From CAYHDV01 sp047619465 (GTDB lineage: Bacteria > Patescibacteriota > Minisyncoccia > Phycocordibacterales > CSBR16-119), in assembly GCA_047619465.1 (NCBI GenBank), contig JBLHJW010000023.1, positions 1 through 8,642 on the forward strand: a stretch of DNA of 8,642 nt, written 5' to 3'. A model generated the notes under the pieces. The model saw only the letters and a list, made by a program, of their open reading frames with translations, was not told where the DNA came from and did not search any database. Of this stretch, positions 1 to 5,818 are shown piece after piece. The translations under genes and the position numbers were made by a program. Position 1 is the stretch's first letter. Every line of letters starts with the position of its first letter.

Positions 1-44
1 TGGTTATTGTAGCAAACGATAACCATATTAGAGATTGCTCTAAT
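1..44. other. two adjacent short inverted repeats at the left edge
   Basis: Positions 1-9 pair with 17-25 (nine pairs, one of them G-T, seven-base loop). Immediately after, 27-33 pair perfectly with 38-44 (seven pairs, four-base loop). Neither hairpin is followed by a clear T-run on either strand, so they are not convincing terminators. They may belong to a leader, a small RNA or the start of a leftward gene that leaves the window. The stretch 45-97 shows nothing I can name apart from a TATAAT-like hexamer on the minus strand at 85-90. Confidence 0.35.
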
Positions 45-97
45 AATGCTCGAGTGAATTTATAACCTAAGTTTTAGTCATTTTATTATAGCAAACA

Positions 98-122
98 AAA
101 ACCTAGCTGTTAGCTAGGTTTT
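98..122 (-). terminator. intrinsic terminator of the gap-rpe operon
   Basis: A ten-base-pair perfect stem (98-107 with 113-122, five-base loop) is read on the minus strand as a CCTAGC/GCTAGG core followed by a T-run. The TAG stop of the rpe homologue (103-105) lies inside the stem, so the last gene of the operon ends within its own terminator. The A-run on the other side would also allow some function from the plus strand. Confidence 0.8.
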
Positions 123-753
123 CCAGTTCTTCTAAGTTTTCCGAAGGATCTCCATCTCCAGCAAAAATAGCTGAACCTACTACGAGTCTATCTACTCCTG
201 CTTCTTTTAGCTTCTGAAGATTGTCTAGCGATACTCCACCGTCAACACTAACAATAACTTCAGGGTAAACTTCTTTGAAATCCTTTATTTTATCAAAAAC
301 TTTATCTGAAAAGGGCACCCCTTGATATCCAATCTTTTCAATCCCCATAAATTGCACGAAGTCTACATATGGAACAAGTTCATCTACCTTTTCTATCGGG
401 GTGTCGATCCCTACAGCTATTCCCCGCTCTACACCTACGAGTCCTTCTCCGTATTTCTGAAAGTTATCAAGCATGTCCGGATCAGCTTCTATATGAAAAA
501 TAAGTCTTGTCGCTCCTAGACCAATCCACTCTGGTATTCTAGCTGACGCGTTTTTAACCATGAGGTCTAGCTCAAACATCCCAATATCTAGTGGACTCAT
601 TTTATCGTTGCCATTATATGGAAATGTTGCTTCTGGAACATACACGCCATCCATTATATCTAACTGAACTGAAAGAGCCTCTGGTACTAAAGTAGCTTTC
701 TCTAACGCTTCTTCAATTGTTTTTGGCATAATAGCCGGAATTATTTCTATCAT
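103..753 (-). CDS. rpe: ribulose-phosphate 3-epimerase family protein, divergent active site
   Basis: A 216-residue TIM-barrel protein of the ribulose-phosphate 3-epimerase family, which interconverts ribulose-5-phosphate and xylulose-5-phosphate in the cytosolic pentose phosphate pathway. Family landmarks seen are LDIMDG (31-36), ELDLMV (61-66), FHIEA (86-90), VDGGV (170-174) and the phosphate-binding VGSAIF (192-197); length is normal. In typical Rpe two histidines (HVDVMDG and DVHLMV) and two aspartates bind the metal. Here both aspartates are kept (32 and 171), but the histidines are replaced by Gln30 and Asp63, and the usual NPGFGGQ loop reads GIEKIGYQG. Fold and family are secure; the exact epimerase activity is less so. 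It is the last gene of the operon, starting two bases after the phosphatase stop, with no Shine-Dalgarno motif, and its stop lies in the terminator stem. Confidence 0.8.
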   Translation of the reverse strand: MIEIIPAIMPKTIEEALEKATLVPEALSVQLDIMDGVYVPEATFPYNGNDKMSPLDIGMFELDLMVKNASARIPEWIGLGATRLIFHIEADPDMLDNFQKYGEGLVGVERGIAVGIDTPIEKVDELVPYVDFVQFMGIEKIGYQGVPFSDKVFDKIKDFKEVYPEVIVSVDGGVSLDNLQKLKEAGVDRLVVGSAIFAGDGDPSENLEELENLANS

Positions 754-755
754 TT

Positions 756-1541
756 TTATTTTCTTAATTTATTAATATTTTCCAACAAATCTTCATGGAA
801 AACTCCATTTGAGGCTAGGAAGTAATTATCTGGGAAATACCATTTACTTCCATCTAGATTTGTAATCCTACCTCCAGCCTCTTCAACTAGAAATACCCCT
901 GCGGCAAAATCATACGTATTTAAACCAAGAAGAATAAATGCTTCTGTCCCACCACTAGCCAAGTATGCCAGCTCTAGTGCTGTACAGCCAAAATCTCTCA
1001 CTGAACGAACAAAGGTTTTGCCATTACGTAACAGCTCAATCTTCAGAGTCAGATCTTCTTCTTTTCTTCCAGATCCAATTGTAAACATTCCTTGAGTGTG
1101 GTCTTGACCAGAGACTGAAACCTTTTTATCATTGAGCCACGTTCCGAAACCTTTCTCTGCATAGAACATTCTATCTGTTGAAGGATTATACACAACACCA
1201 ACAATTATTTCGCTATCTTTCTCTAAAGCAATCGAAACACAGTAGAGGGGTATACCATTTGCGAAATTTCTCGTACCGTCAACAGGGTCAACATGCCACA
1301 CATACTCTGAAGAATTCTCAACAAGCCCCTCTTCCTCTCCAAGAATACTGTGATTTGGGAATGAGTCAAGAATAATACCCTTTATAATCTCTTCTGCTTT
1401 TTTATCAGCAACGGTAACTATCGTTGAGTCATCTTTTATTTCTTGATCTGAAAATTCACCGTCAAAGTAGTCCTTCAACATTTTACCAGCTTCTTTTGCC
1501 GCCAGAATTGCAGTATTTAATTCTAGTGATTTGTTCTCCAT
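756..1541 (-). CDS. inositol monophosphatase family phosphatase
   Basis: A 261-residue Mg-dependent phosphatase of the inositol monophosphatase/FBPase superfamily (SuhB, HisN, CysQ and archaeal FBPase relatives). The metal-binding signature is complete: GEE (68-70), DPVDGTRNF (85-93, with Asp85 and Asp88) and the C-terminal YDFAAG (210-215, Asp211 as third-site ligand). Length is typical. The substrate cannot be read from sequence: myo-inositol-1-phosphate, fructose-1,6-bisphosphate, histidinol phosphate and nucleotide phosphates are all precedented. The operon context, with GAPDH, RpiB and an Rpe homologue, makes a sugar phosphate an attractive inference. The ATG follows the previous gene's stop after one base (TAGCATG), and the next gene begins two bases after this stop, so translational coupling on both sides is likely. 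No Shine-Dalgarno motif is seen. Confidence 0.88.
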   Translation of the reverse strand: MENKSLELNTAILAAKEAGKMLKDYFDGEFSDQEIKDDSTIVTVADKKAEEIIKGIILDSFPNHSILGEEEGLVENSSEYVWHVDPVDGTRNFANGIPLYCVSIALEKDSEIIVGVVYNPSTDRMFYAEKGFGTWLNDKKVSVSGQDHTQGMFTIGSGRKEEDLTLKIELLRNGKTFVRSVRDFGCTALELAYLASGGTEAFILLGLNTYDFAAGVFLVEEAGGRITNLDGSKWYFPDNYFLASNGVFHEDLLENINKLRK

Positions 1542-1542
1542 G

Positions 1543-1953
1543 CTACTTTTCTAGTATTTTAGACAAGGCGAACAATCTTTCTAGTATCTCGTCTATTTCT
1601 TCCTCCGACGACTCTGCAAGTGCCATGTCTATTAGTTCTAAATCTTTCTCAAGTTGCTTCCTTTCTAAAATTAAATCATCAGCTTTGCCTGCCGCTTCCC
1701 ATATATTTCCCTCGACAGATTCATCTCTCATTTCAATAAGGTCTTCGTCCTTTCCATCTTCAGAATCGTAAACATCTATCTCGCCCTTCTTAACTGAAAT
1801 TGCATCCTCTAGCCTATTTTTCTCTCCAAGCAAATAGTCACGATCCATACCAGTCCGTCTAGCAAGTTCATCTTCAAAATCCTTCTTTTTTAGAGATAGC
1901 TGATATAGGTTCTGATCCTTATTTAGATGATGATTTAGTCTTTCTGATTCCAT
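1543..1953 (-). CDS. acidic coiled-coil protein of unknown function
   Basis: I do not recognise a family. I chose the ATG at 1951-1953 (136 residues), although the frame can be extended three codons to a TTG at 1960-1962. The ATG gives the same one-base spacing to the rpiB stop (TAGTATG) as at other junctions of this operon, whereas the TTG would overlap rpiB. The protein is charged, strongly acidic in its second half, and largely built of heptad-like helices separated by a short acidic, glycine-containing break near residues 62-70. There is no signal peptide, membrane segment or cysteine, so it is probably cytosolic. Its position between rpiB and a phosphatase suggests a scaffold or regulatory partner, but nothing in the sequence proves that. 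The stop is TAG. Confidence 0.75.
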   Translation of the reverse strand: MESERLNHHLNKDQNLYQLSLKKKDFEDELARRTGMDRDYLLGEKNRLEDAISVKKGEIDVYDSEDGKDEDLIEMRDESVEGNIWEAAGKADDLILERKQLEKDLELIDMALAESSEEEIDEILERLFALSKILEK

Positions 1954-1954
1954 A

Positions 1955-2392
1955 CTAGTCAATTTTTTCTATTCTTCTAATATGCCTTTCATCTCCTGAG
2001 AATTTCGTATCCAGGAATAAATCTATGGCCTCAGTTGCTTCATTGTAGTCCATAAACCTAGCTCCTATAGAGATTATATTAGCGTTGTTGTGTTCTCTAG
2101 CTAATTTCACTATTTCTAAATTCCCTCCGTAATACACAGCGGAGCGTATGCCAAATATTTTATCAGCAACCATATCTTCTCCCTGACCTGATCCTCCAAA
2201 TATAATTCCAAGGCTCGCCAAGTCCCCAGCTACAGCTTCTGCTGCCGGTTTAATGAAGTCGGGATAATCGTCTCCTTCGTTGTATTTGTGTGCACCAAAG
2301 TCAGTCACATCGTGACCTTTCTCTTCTAGGTATTTCTTTACGGATTCTTTAAGTTCAAATCCTGCATGATCTGCTGCTAAGTATATTTTCAT
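1955..2392 (-). CDS. rpiB: ribose-5-phosphate isomerase B, actinobacterial-type active site
   Basis: A 145-residue RpiB/LacAB family isomerase that interconverts ribose-5-phosphate and ribulose-5-phosphate. The N-terminal MKIYLAADHAGFELKE, the DYPDF segment (42-46), the anion-binding FGGSGQGE loop (65-72), GIRSA (81-85) and AREHNNANI (98-106) are all characteristic. The E. coli enzyme has a catalytic cysteine in ICGTGIG; here that place is Gly66, and Glu72 follows the loop. The motif GGSGxGE matches the mycobacterial form, where a glutamate is the proposed base. So this is likely an active isomerase with the glutamate chemistry. The histidine found after the RxAL motif in E. coli is a tyrosine here. 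It starts one base after the small upstream gene (TAATATG) and ends one base before the next. Confidence 0.92.
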   Translation of the reverse strand: MKIYLAADHAGFELKESVKKYLEEKGHDVTDFGAHKYNEGDDYPDFIKPAAEAVAGDLASLGIIFGGSGQGEDMVADKIFGIRSAVYYGGNLEIVKLAREHNNANIISIGARFMDYNEATEAIDLFLDTKFSGDERHIRRIEKID

Positions 2393-2393
2393 A

Positions 2394-2561
2394 TTATTTA
2401 TTAATAAATAATTTATAAGGAGTCAAAACCTCAATAATTGGCTCACAAGGAGTTGTAATACATCTTATTTCAACCTCTCTCTCAAAGGCTGGATAAAAGA
2501 AAAACCAAGCAGAAAATCCGAGTGTGAATACTATTAAAATTATAGTTATAGTTCTCTTCAT
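2394..2561 (-). CDS. 55-residue membrane-anchored two-cysteine protein
   Basis: Not a family I recognise. The ATG at 2559-2561 gives MKRTITIILIVF, a basic start followed by a hydrophobic segment (about 4-23), then a short outside tail carrying RCITTPCEPI (33-42) with cysteines 34 and 39 four residues apart. This start is preferred over an upstream in-frame ATG at 2693, because that extension overlaps the preceding gene and translates as low-complexity sequence. There is no lipobox, so it is more likely a membrane-anchored tail than a lipoprotein. It starts four bases after the preceding stop, and rpiB follows after one base, so it is embedded in the operon. A disulfide or metal site is possible, but that is inference. 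Confidence 0.6.
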   Translation of the reverse strand: MKRTITIILIVFTLGFSAWFFFYPAFEREVEIRCITTPCEPIIEVLTPYKLFINK

Positions 2562-2565
2562 GGCA

Positions 2566-2793
2566 CTATTCAAAAATATTTTTATTGTAATGGTTCTGTT
2601 TAAATATACGCAACAAGCTTTGATTTTCATCTTTTCTGATAAAATCTCCTCCGCATGGATTCCATCCATTAGACCAAGAAACTTCCTTACCATTTACAAA
2701 GCAACGCCCAACCTCAACTGGTGTAAATGGAACAAGAAAAACTAACAACAATAAAACCAATACAACAGCAACTAAAATTTTTAGTTTATACAT
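2566..2793 (-). CDS. 75-residue membrane-anchored two-cysteine protein
   Basis: Not recognised. The protein starts MYKLKILVAVVLVLLLL with a strong hydrophobic segment (about 5-24), followed by an exported tail with Cys31 (EVGRCFVNGKE) and Cys47 (NGWNPCGGD), ending in a basic, asparagine-rich stretch. Architecture and size resemble the next gene: membrane anchor, then an EV..RC sequence and a second cysteine. The two may be distant paralogues or partners. The ATG lies one base after the gap stop (TAGTATG), the same junction as between rpiB and its downstream gene, which supports translation by coupling. The stop is TAG. Confidence 0.6.
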   Translation of the reverse strand: MYKLKILVAVVLVLLLLVFLVPFTPVEVGRCFVNGKEVSWSNGWNPCGGDFIRKDENQSLLRIFKQNHYNKNIFE

Positions 2794-2794
2794 A

Positions 2795-3820
2795 CTACAA
2801 GCTCGCCCCTGTTTTAATTACATGATCGACTAGTGTGTGAGTGTATCCCATCTCATTGTCATACCATCCCATCACCTTTACCAGGTTTCCATCTACCACT
2901 CGTGTCATAGCCAAGTCTGCAATAGACGCTAGCGGAGAACCTAGAATATCAGATGAGACAATAGGATCTTCTGTTATACCAAATATGTTTGCCCACTTTG
3001 GATCCTCTGATGCTTTCTTGAGAGCTTTGTTTACCTCTTCTACAGTTGTCTTCTTTTTTGAAATAAAAGTAATATCTGCGATTGATCCAGCTATCACTGG
3101 AACGCGAACAGCGATCCCGTCAAACTTCCCTTCGAATTTTGGAAGTGCCTGTGTCACAGCAGTTGCAGCTCCAGTACTTGTAGGAATGATATTCATAGCA
3201 CCCGCTCTTCCTTTTCGGAAGTCTTTTTTGTTTGGGCCGTCTACTATTGGCTGAGTGGAAGTATATCCATGAATAGTATTTAGCATAGCTTTCTCTACTC
3301 CAATAGATTCATCTAGAATTGCCATTAGAGGGCTCGATGCATTTGTAGTACAAGATCCGTTTGAAGAGATCTGGCAAGTATTCAATTGCTCTTCATTGAT
3401 TCCCATCAGAACTGTAGCTCCGACAACACCCTCGACAGGCTCACCCTTGGCCGGTGCTGAGATAACAACTTTTTTTGCACCAGCTGTTAGGTGCATGTTT
3501 GCTTTCTCATAAGTAGTAAAGATTCCAGTAGACTCTACAACGACATCAATCTTTAGCTCACCCCAAGGAAGATCTTCTGGATTTCTTTCCTGAACAACCT
3601 TGATTTCTTTTCCGTCAATAATTAGATTTCCATCCTTTGTAGACACCTCAAACTCACTCACTCCGTATGCGGTGTCGTACTCTAGTAGATATGCCAAGTT
3701 CTCAATATCTCCAAGATCATTAATTGCAACAATATTTATTTCCTCTCGCCCCATAGAGGCTTTGTAAAAAGCTCGACCAATTCTTCCAAATCCATTTATA
3801 GCTATGTTTAATTTTTTCAT
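2795..3820 (-). CDS. gap: glyceraldehyde-3-phosphate dehydrogenase
   Basis: A 341-residue type I GAPDH, which oxidises glyceraldehyde-3-phosphate to 1,3-bisphosphoglycerate with NAD in cytosolic glycolysis. The Rossmann start INGFGRIGR (8-16) and NDLGD (34-38, Asp35) point to NAD rather than NADP. The catalytic motif is SNGSCTTNA with Cys157, the general base is His184 in TIHGYT, and RAGAMNIIPTSTGAA (205-219) and WYDNEMGY (319-326) are intact. RVPVIAGSIADI (239-250) differs from the common RVPTPNVSVVDL form. Length is normal. It is the first gene of the seven-gene operon; its extended -10 promoter lies eight bases upstream of the ATG, directly after the gatB terminator, and there is no Shine-Dalgarno motif. 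Confidence 0.97.
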   Translation of the reverse strand: MKKLNIAINGFGRIGRAFYKASMGREEINIVAINDLGDIENLAYLLEYDTAYGVSEFEVSTKDGNLIIDGKEIKVVQERNPEDLPWGELKIDVVVESTGIFTTYEKANMHLTAGAKKVVISAPAKGEPVEGVVGATVLMGINEEQLNTCQISSNGSCTTNASSPLMAILDESIGVEKAMLNTIHGYTSTQPIVDGPNKKDFRKGRAGAMNIIPTSTGAATAVTQALPKFEGKFDGIAVRVPVIAGSIADITFISKKKTTVEEVNKALKKASEDPKWANIFGITEDPIVSSDILGSPLASIADLAMTRVVDGNLVKVMGWYDNEMGYTHTLVDHVIKTGASL

Positions 3821-3828
3821 ATGTGAAT

Positions 3829-3837
3829 ATTATAACA
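3829..3837 (-). promoter_or_regulatory. gap: extended -10 promoter of the gap operon
   Basis: TGTTATAAT reads on the minus strand from 3837 to 3829: a perfect -10 hexamer with the TGn extension. Eight bases separate it from the gap ATG, so transcription should begin within about two bases of the start codon. No -35 hexamer is visible; that region is occupied by the gatB terminator hairpin. Confidence 0.75.
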
Positions 3838-3862
3838 AAAAACACCCGCTCGGGTGTTTTTT
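3837..3862 (-). terminator. intrinsic terminator of gatB
   Basis: A near-perfect palindrome: CACCCG (3843-3848) pairs with CGGGTG (3851-3856) around a tiny loop, flanked by six A and six T. On the minus strand it directly follows the gatB stop codon (3862-3864) and ends in a T-run. The final base of the T-run is also the first base of the gap extended -10 element. The symmetric A and T runs would let it work on either strand, but no plus-strand gene ends here. Confidence 0.85.
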
Positions 3863-5283
3863 TAACTTAACAACTCTTTTATTAAATCTTCGGCCATTTT
3901 TGGGTTGGCTGAGCCCTTTGAGAGCTTCATTACTTGTCCCATTAGGAACTTGATTGAGTTTTCGTTTCCTGCTTTGAAGTCATCGGCTGCTTTCTGATTA
4001 TCTGCGATAACCTGCTCAGCAATTTTTCGCACAGCGTCTGGATCATTTTTCTGAATAAGTCCTTCTGCTTCAGCAAGGTCTTGTGGGTCCTTTGTCTCCC
4101 CTTTCATATATCGCAGAAGTAGGTCTTTTGCTCCGCGTGATCCAATATCTCCACTGTTTACCATTTTCAAAAGCTTTGAGAACAAATCTACTTCTGGATA
4201 TTCCAGAGATGTATCGTTTACCATCTGTCCAACAATATCTGTAGTTGTGTAGTTTGAAGCCAGTTTTGCAAGTGAGTTGTCTCCCAGACTTGTCATCACC
4301 TCCTCAAAGAATCCACCAAGTTTCATATCTAGAATATAGCTTTCAATATCCTCGGCCTTTATTCCAAAGTCTGTTTCATATCGATCACGCTTATCAGCGG
4401 GAAGTTCTGGAAGACCAGACTTCAAAGCTTCTAAATCAAACATGTCATGCAAATACAGTTTTGGTAGATCAGGATCTGGGAAGTATCGGTACTCTGCTGA
4501 GTTTTCTTTTGATCGCTGTGACTTTGTCACGCCATTGATATCATCCCAGCCACGTGTTTCTTGGACTATTTCATCTTTTCTTCCCTCCTCCCAGAGTTTT
4601 GTGTGACGGACTATTTCATAGGCCGCGGCTTTCTCTGCCATTTTGAAACTAGCAATATTCTTTACTTCTACTTTTGTTCCAAGAACATCCTTGTCTGGAG
4701 AAATAGAAAGGTTTACCTCTACACGCATCTCACCCTTTTCCATGTTTGCATCTGACACTCCAAGATATCGAAGGAGAGTTTGTAGTTCTCGAGCAAACAC
4801 TCCAATAGTCTCAACGTCATGAATAACAGGCTCTGTAACAAGCTCCATCAAAGGCACTCCAGCACGGTTGAAGTCTACAAGTGAGTAGTCCCCCTTGTCG
4901 TGTTTACTTGTAGCAGTGTCCTCTTCTAGATGAACACGAGTAACATCCACTCCAGCAAGCGACCCTCCAGACACAATTGGATACTTATATTGGGATATCT
5001 GGTAACCCTTTGGAATATCTGGGTAGAAGTAGTTCTTACGGTCAAACTCTGTAAAGTTTGCGATATCAGCCCCAAGCGCCAACCCTACACGAATAACACT
5101 CTCAACAGCCTTTTTATTGATCACAGGAAGAGTACCAGGATGAGCCATGCTCACAGGGTCAATATTTAAGTTTGGAGTTTTCTCATCTGGGTTGTTCGGT
5201 GCGGCTGAGAACATCTTTGTCTTTGTTTTTAGCTCAGCATGAACCTCAAGCCCTATAGTTACGTAGTATTTGCTATCACTCAT
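3862..5283 (-). CDS. gatB: aspartyl/glutamyl-tRNA(Asn/Gln) amidotransferase subunit B
   Basis: The tRNA-binding and kinase subunit of GatCAB, which converts misacylated Glu-tRNA(Gln) or Asp-tRNA(Asn) to the amide form. Its 473 residues match the usual length. Family motifs in order: GLEVHAEL (11-18), NYFYPDIPKGYQISQ (84-98), HLEEDTA (118-124), FNRAGVPLMELVTEP (138-152), EMRVEVN (185-191), KNIASF (208-213), TRGWD (243-247) and EYRYFPDPDLP (264-274), followed by the helical and YqeY-like tail that recognises tRNA. The cysteine pair common near CPVCLGxPG is absent (IDPVSMAHPG, 41-50), so no zinc knuckle is expected there. gatA and gatC are not in the window, so this gene appears to be transcribed on its own. 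A TGn-extended -10 lies seven bases upstream of the ATG, and a terminator lies at the stop. Confidence 0.97.
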   Translation of the reverse strand: MSDSKYYVTIGLEVHAELKTKTKMFSAAPNNPDEKTPNLNIDPVSMAHPGTLPVINKKAVESVIRVGLALGADIANFTEFDRKNYFYPDIPKGYQISQYKYPIVSGGSLAGVDVTRVHLEEDTATSKHDKGDYSLVDFNRAGVPLMELVTEPVIHDVETIGVFARELQTLLRYLGVSDANMEKGEMRVEVNLSISPDKDVLGTKVEVKNIASFKMAEKAAAYEIVRHTKLWEEGRKDEIVQETRGWDDINGVTKSQRSKENSAEYRYFPDPDLPKLYLHDMFDLEALKSGLPELPADKRDRYETDFGIKAEDIESYILDMKLGGFFEEVMTSLGDNSLAKLASNYTTTDIVGQMVNDTSLEYPEVDLFSKLLKMVNSGDIGSRGAKDLLLRYMKGETKDPQDLAEAEGLIQKNDPDAVRKIAEQVIADNQKAADDFKAGNENSIKFLMGQVMKLSKGSANPKMAEDLIKELLS

Positions 5284-5290
5284 GGGAGAC

Positions 5291-5299
5291 AGTATATCA
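5291..5299 (-). promoter_or_regulatory. gatB: extended -10 promoter of gatB
   Basis: TGATATACT reads on the minus strand from 5299 to 5291, and only seven bases (GTCTCCC) separate the hexamer from the ATG. The predicted transcript starts at or next to the start codon. The -35 position has no good match; a TTGTCA at 5321-5326 is too far away (24 bases). Confidence 0.65.
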
Positions 5300-5319
5300 G
5301 ATAAGGGTTTTTATATGAC

Positions 5320-5346
5320 TTGACAAACAAAGTATATAGTTATAAT
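5320..5346 (+). promoter_or_regulatory. promoter of the interrupted small gene
   Basis: A perfect TTGACA (5320-5325) and a perfect TATAAT (5341-5346) lie 15 bases apart, shorter than the optimal 17. A second AT-rich hexamer, TATAAA, sits at 5351-5356. The promoter is divergent from that of gatB and gives a leader of about 23 bases before the ATG at 5376, with no Shine-Dalgarno motif. Confidence 0.55.
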
Positions 5347-5375
5347 CTGTTATAAATTCTACAAAAACAAACATC

Positions 5376-5729
5376 ATGAGCATAGATGATTTTTTAATTA
5401 GCTTAGAAGATTAGCTTCGTAACCCGGCAAACCCAGCAATACTTATTAAGATCGGAAAAAGATTTTTTAAAGAGATATATAGCCTCAAAATAGCTGAAGT
5501 GAAAAACTTTCGCCATTTACTTGTCTTATACTCAACAAGCACCATGCTTTTTGAAATAACTGAATGGGGTACCCTTATAAGAAGTATCAAAGAAGCGATT
5601 CATATTAAGTTTCAGGTATCTTATGAAAATACTACCGCTGAAACAAAACAAGAGTTAAAAGAAATTGTTTCAATCTTCAATTACCTTGTTCAAAAAGATG
5701 AATTTGAAGAAATCTCAATTCAAAAGTAA
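5376..5729 (+). pseudogene. small gene interrupted by an in-frame TAG, unknown function
   Basis: An ATG at 5376 opens MSIDDFLISLED, then TAG at 5412-5414, after which the same frame stays open for 104 codons to a TAA at 5727-5729. Together they would make a 117-codon protein with a good promoter upstream and a terminator just downstream, so the unit looks like one gene broken by one stop. No ATG exists between the TAG and codon 50; a GTG at 5499 could start a 76-residue product, but without a ribosome site. TAG is a normal stop elsewhere in the window (rpe, gap, the coiled-coil gene), so general recoding is unlikely. The predicted product is mixed helix and strand, cytosolic and cysteine-free, and I recognise no family. 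It could be a recent pseudogene, a readthrough gene or a sequencing error. Confidence 0.6.
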
Positions 5730-5744
5730 TATTTACTTAACTTT

Positions 5745-5773
5745 AAACTTCTGCAATTCGCAGGAGTTTTTTT
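5745..5773 (+). terminator. intrinsic terminator after the interrupted gene
   Basis: AAACTTCTGC (5745-5754) pairs with GCAGGAGTTT (5760-5769) across a five-base loop, with one T-G pair, followed by T to 5773. It lies 16 bases after the stop codon of the small gene. Confidence 0.8.
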
Positions 5774-5818
5774 ATATATAGAGTTTGTTTTTGTTGCCGT
5801 TTTCAAAGAAGCGTAAAG

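Noticed and set aside
10..96. Eight-base direct repeat TAGCAAAC at 10-17 and 89-96 as a CRISPR or attachment site
   Set aside because: Only two short copies with no regular spacing and no associated genes; chance is enough to explain it.
1954..1962. TTG start for the coiled-coil protein
   Set aside because: It would overlap rpiB and add only three residues; the ATG at 1951-1953 has the one-base spacing seen at other junctions.
2562..2693. N-terminal extension of the 55-residue membrane protein to an ATG at 2693
   Set aside because: The extension lies antisense-free but fully inside the preceding same-strand gene and reads as a non-conserved shadow; the ATG at 2559-2561 gives a normal basic start plus membrane segment and a four-base spacing.
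2841..3254. 137-codon plus-strand frame opposite gap
   Set aside because: It is antisense to a highly conserved GAPDH, with low-complexity, serine-rich composition and no promoter of its own.
5376..5729. Genome-wide recoding of TAG as a sense codon
   Set aside because: rpe, gap and the coiled-coil gene end at TAG exactly where their families or the next gene's ATG predict, so TAG is a working stop here.
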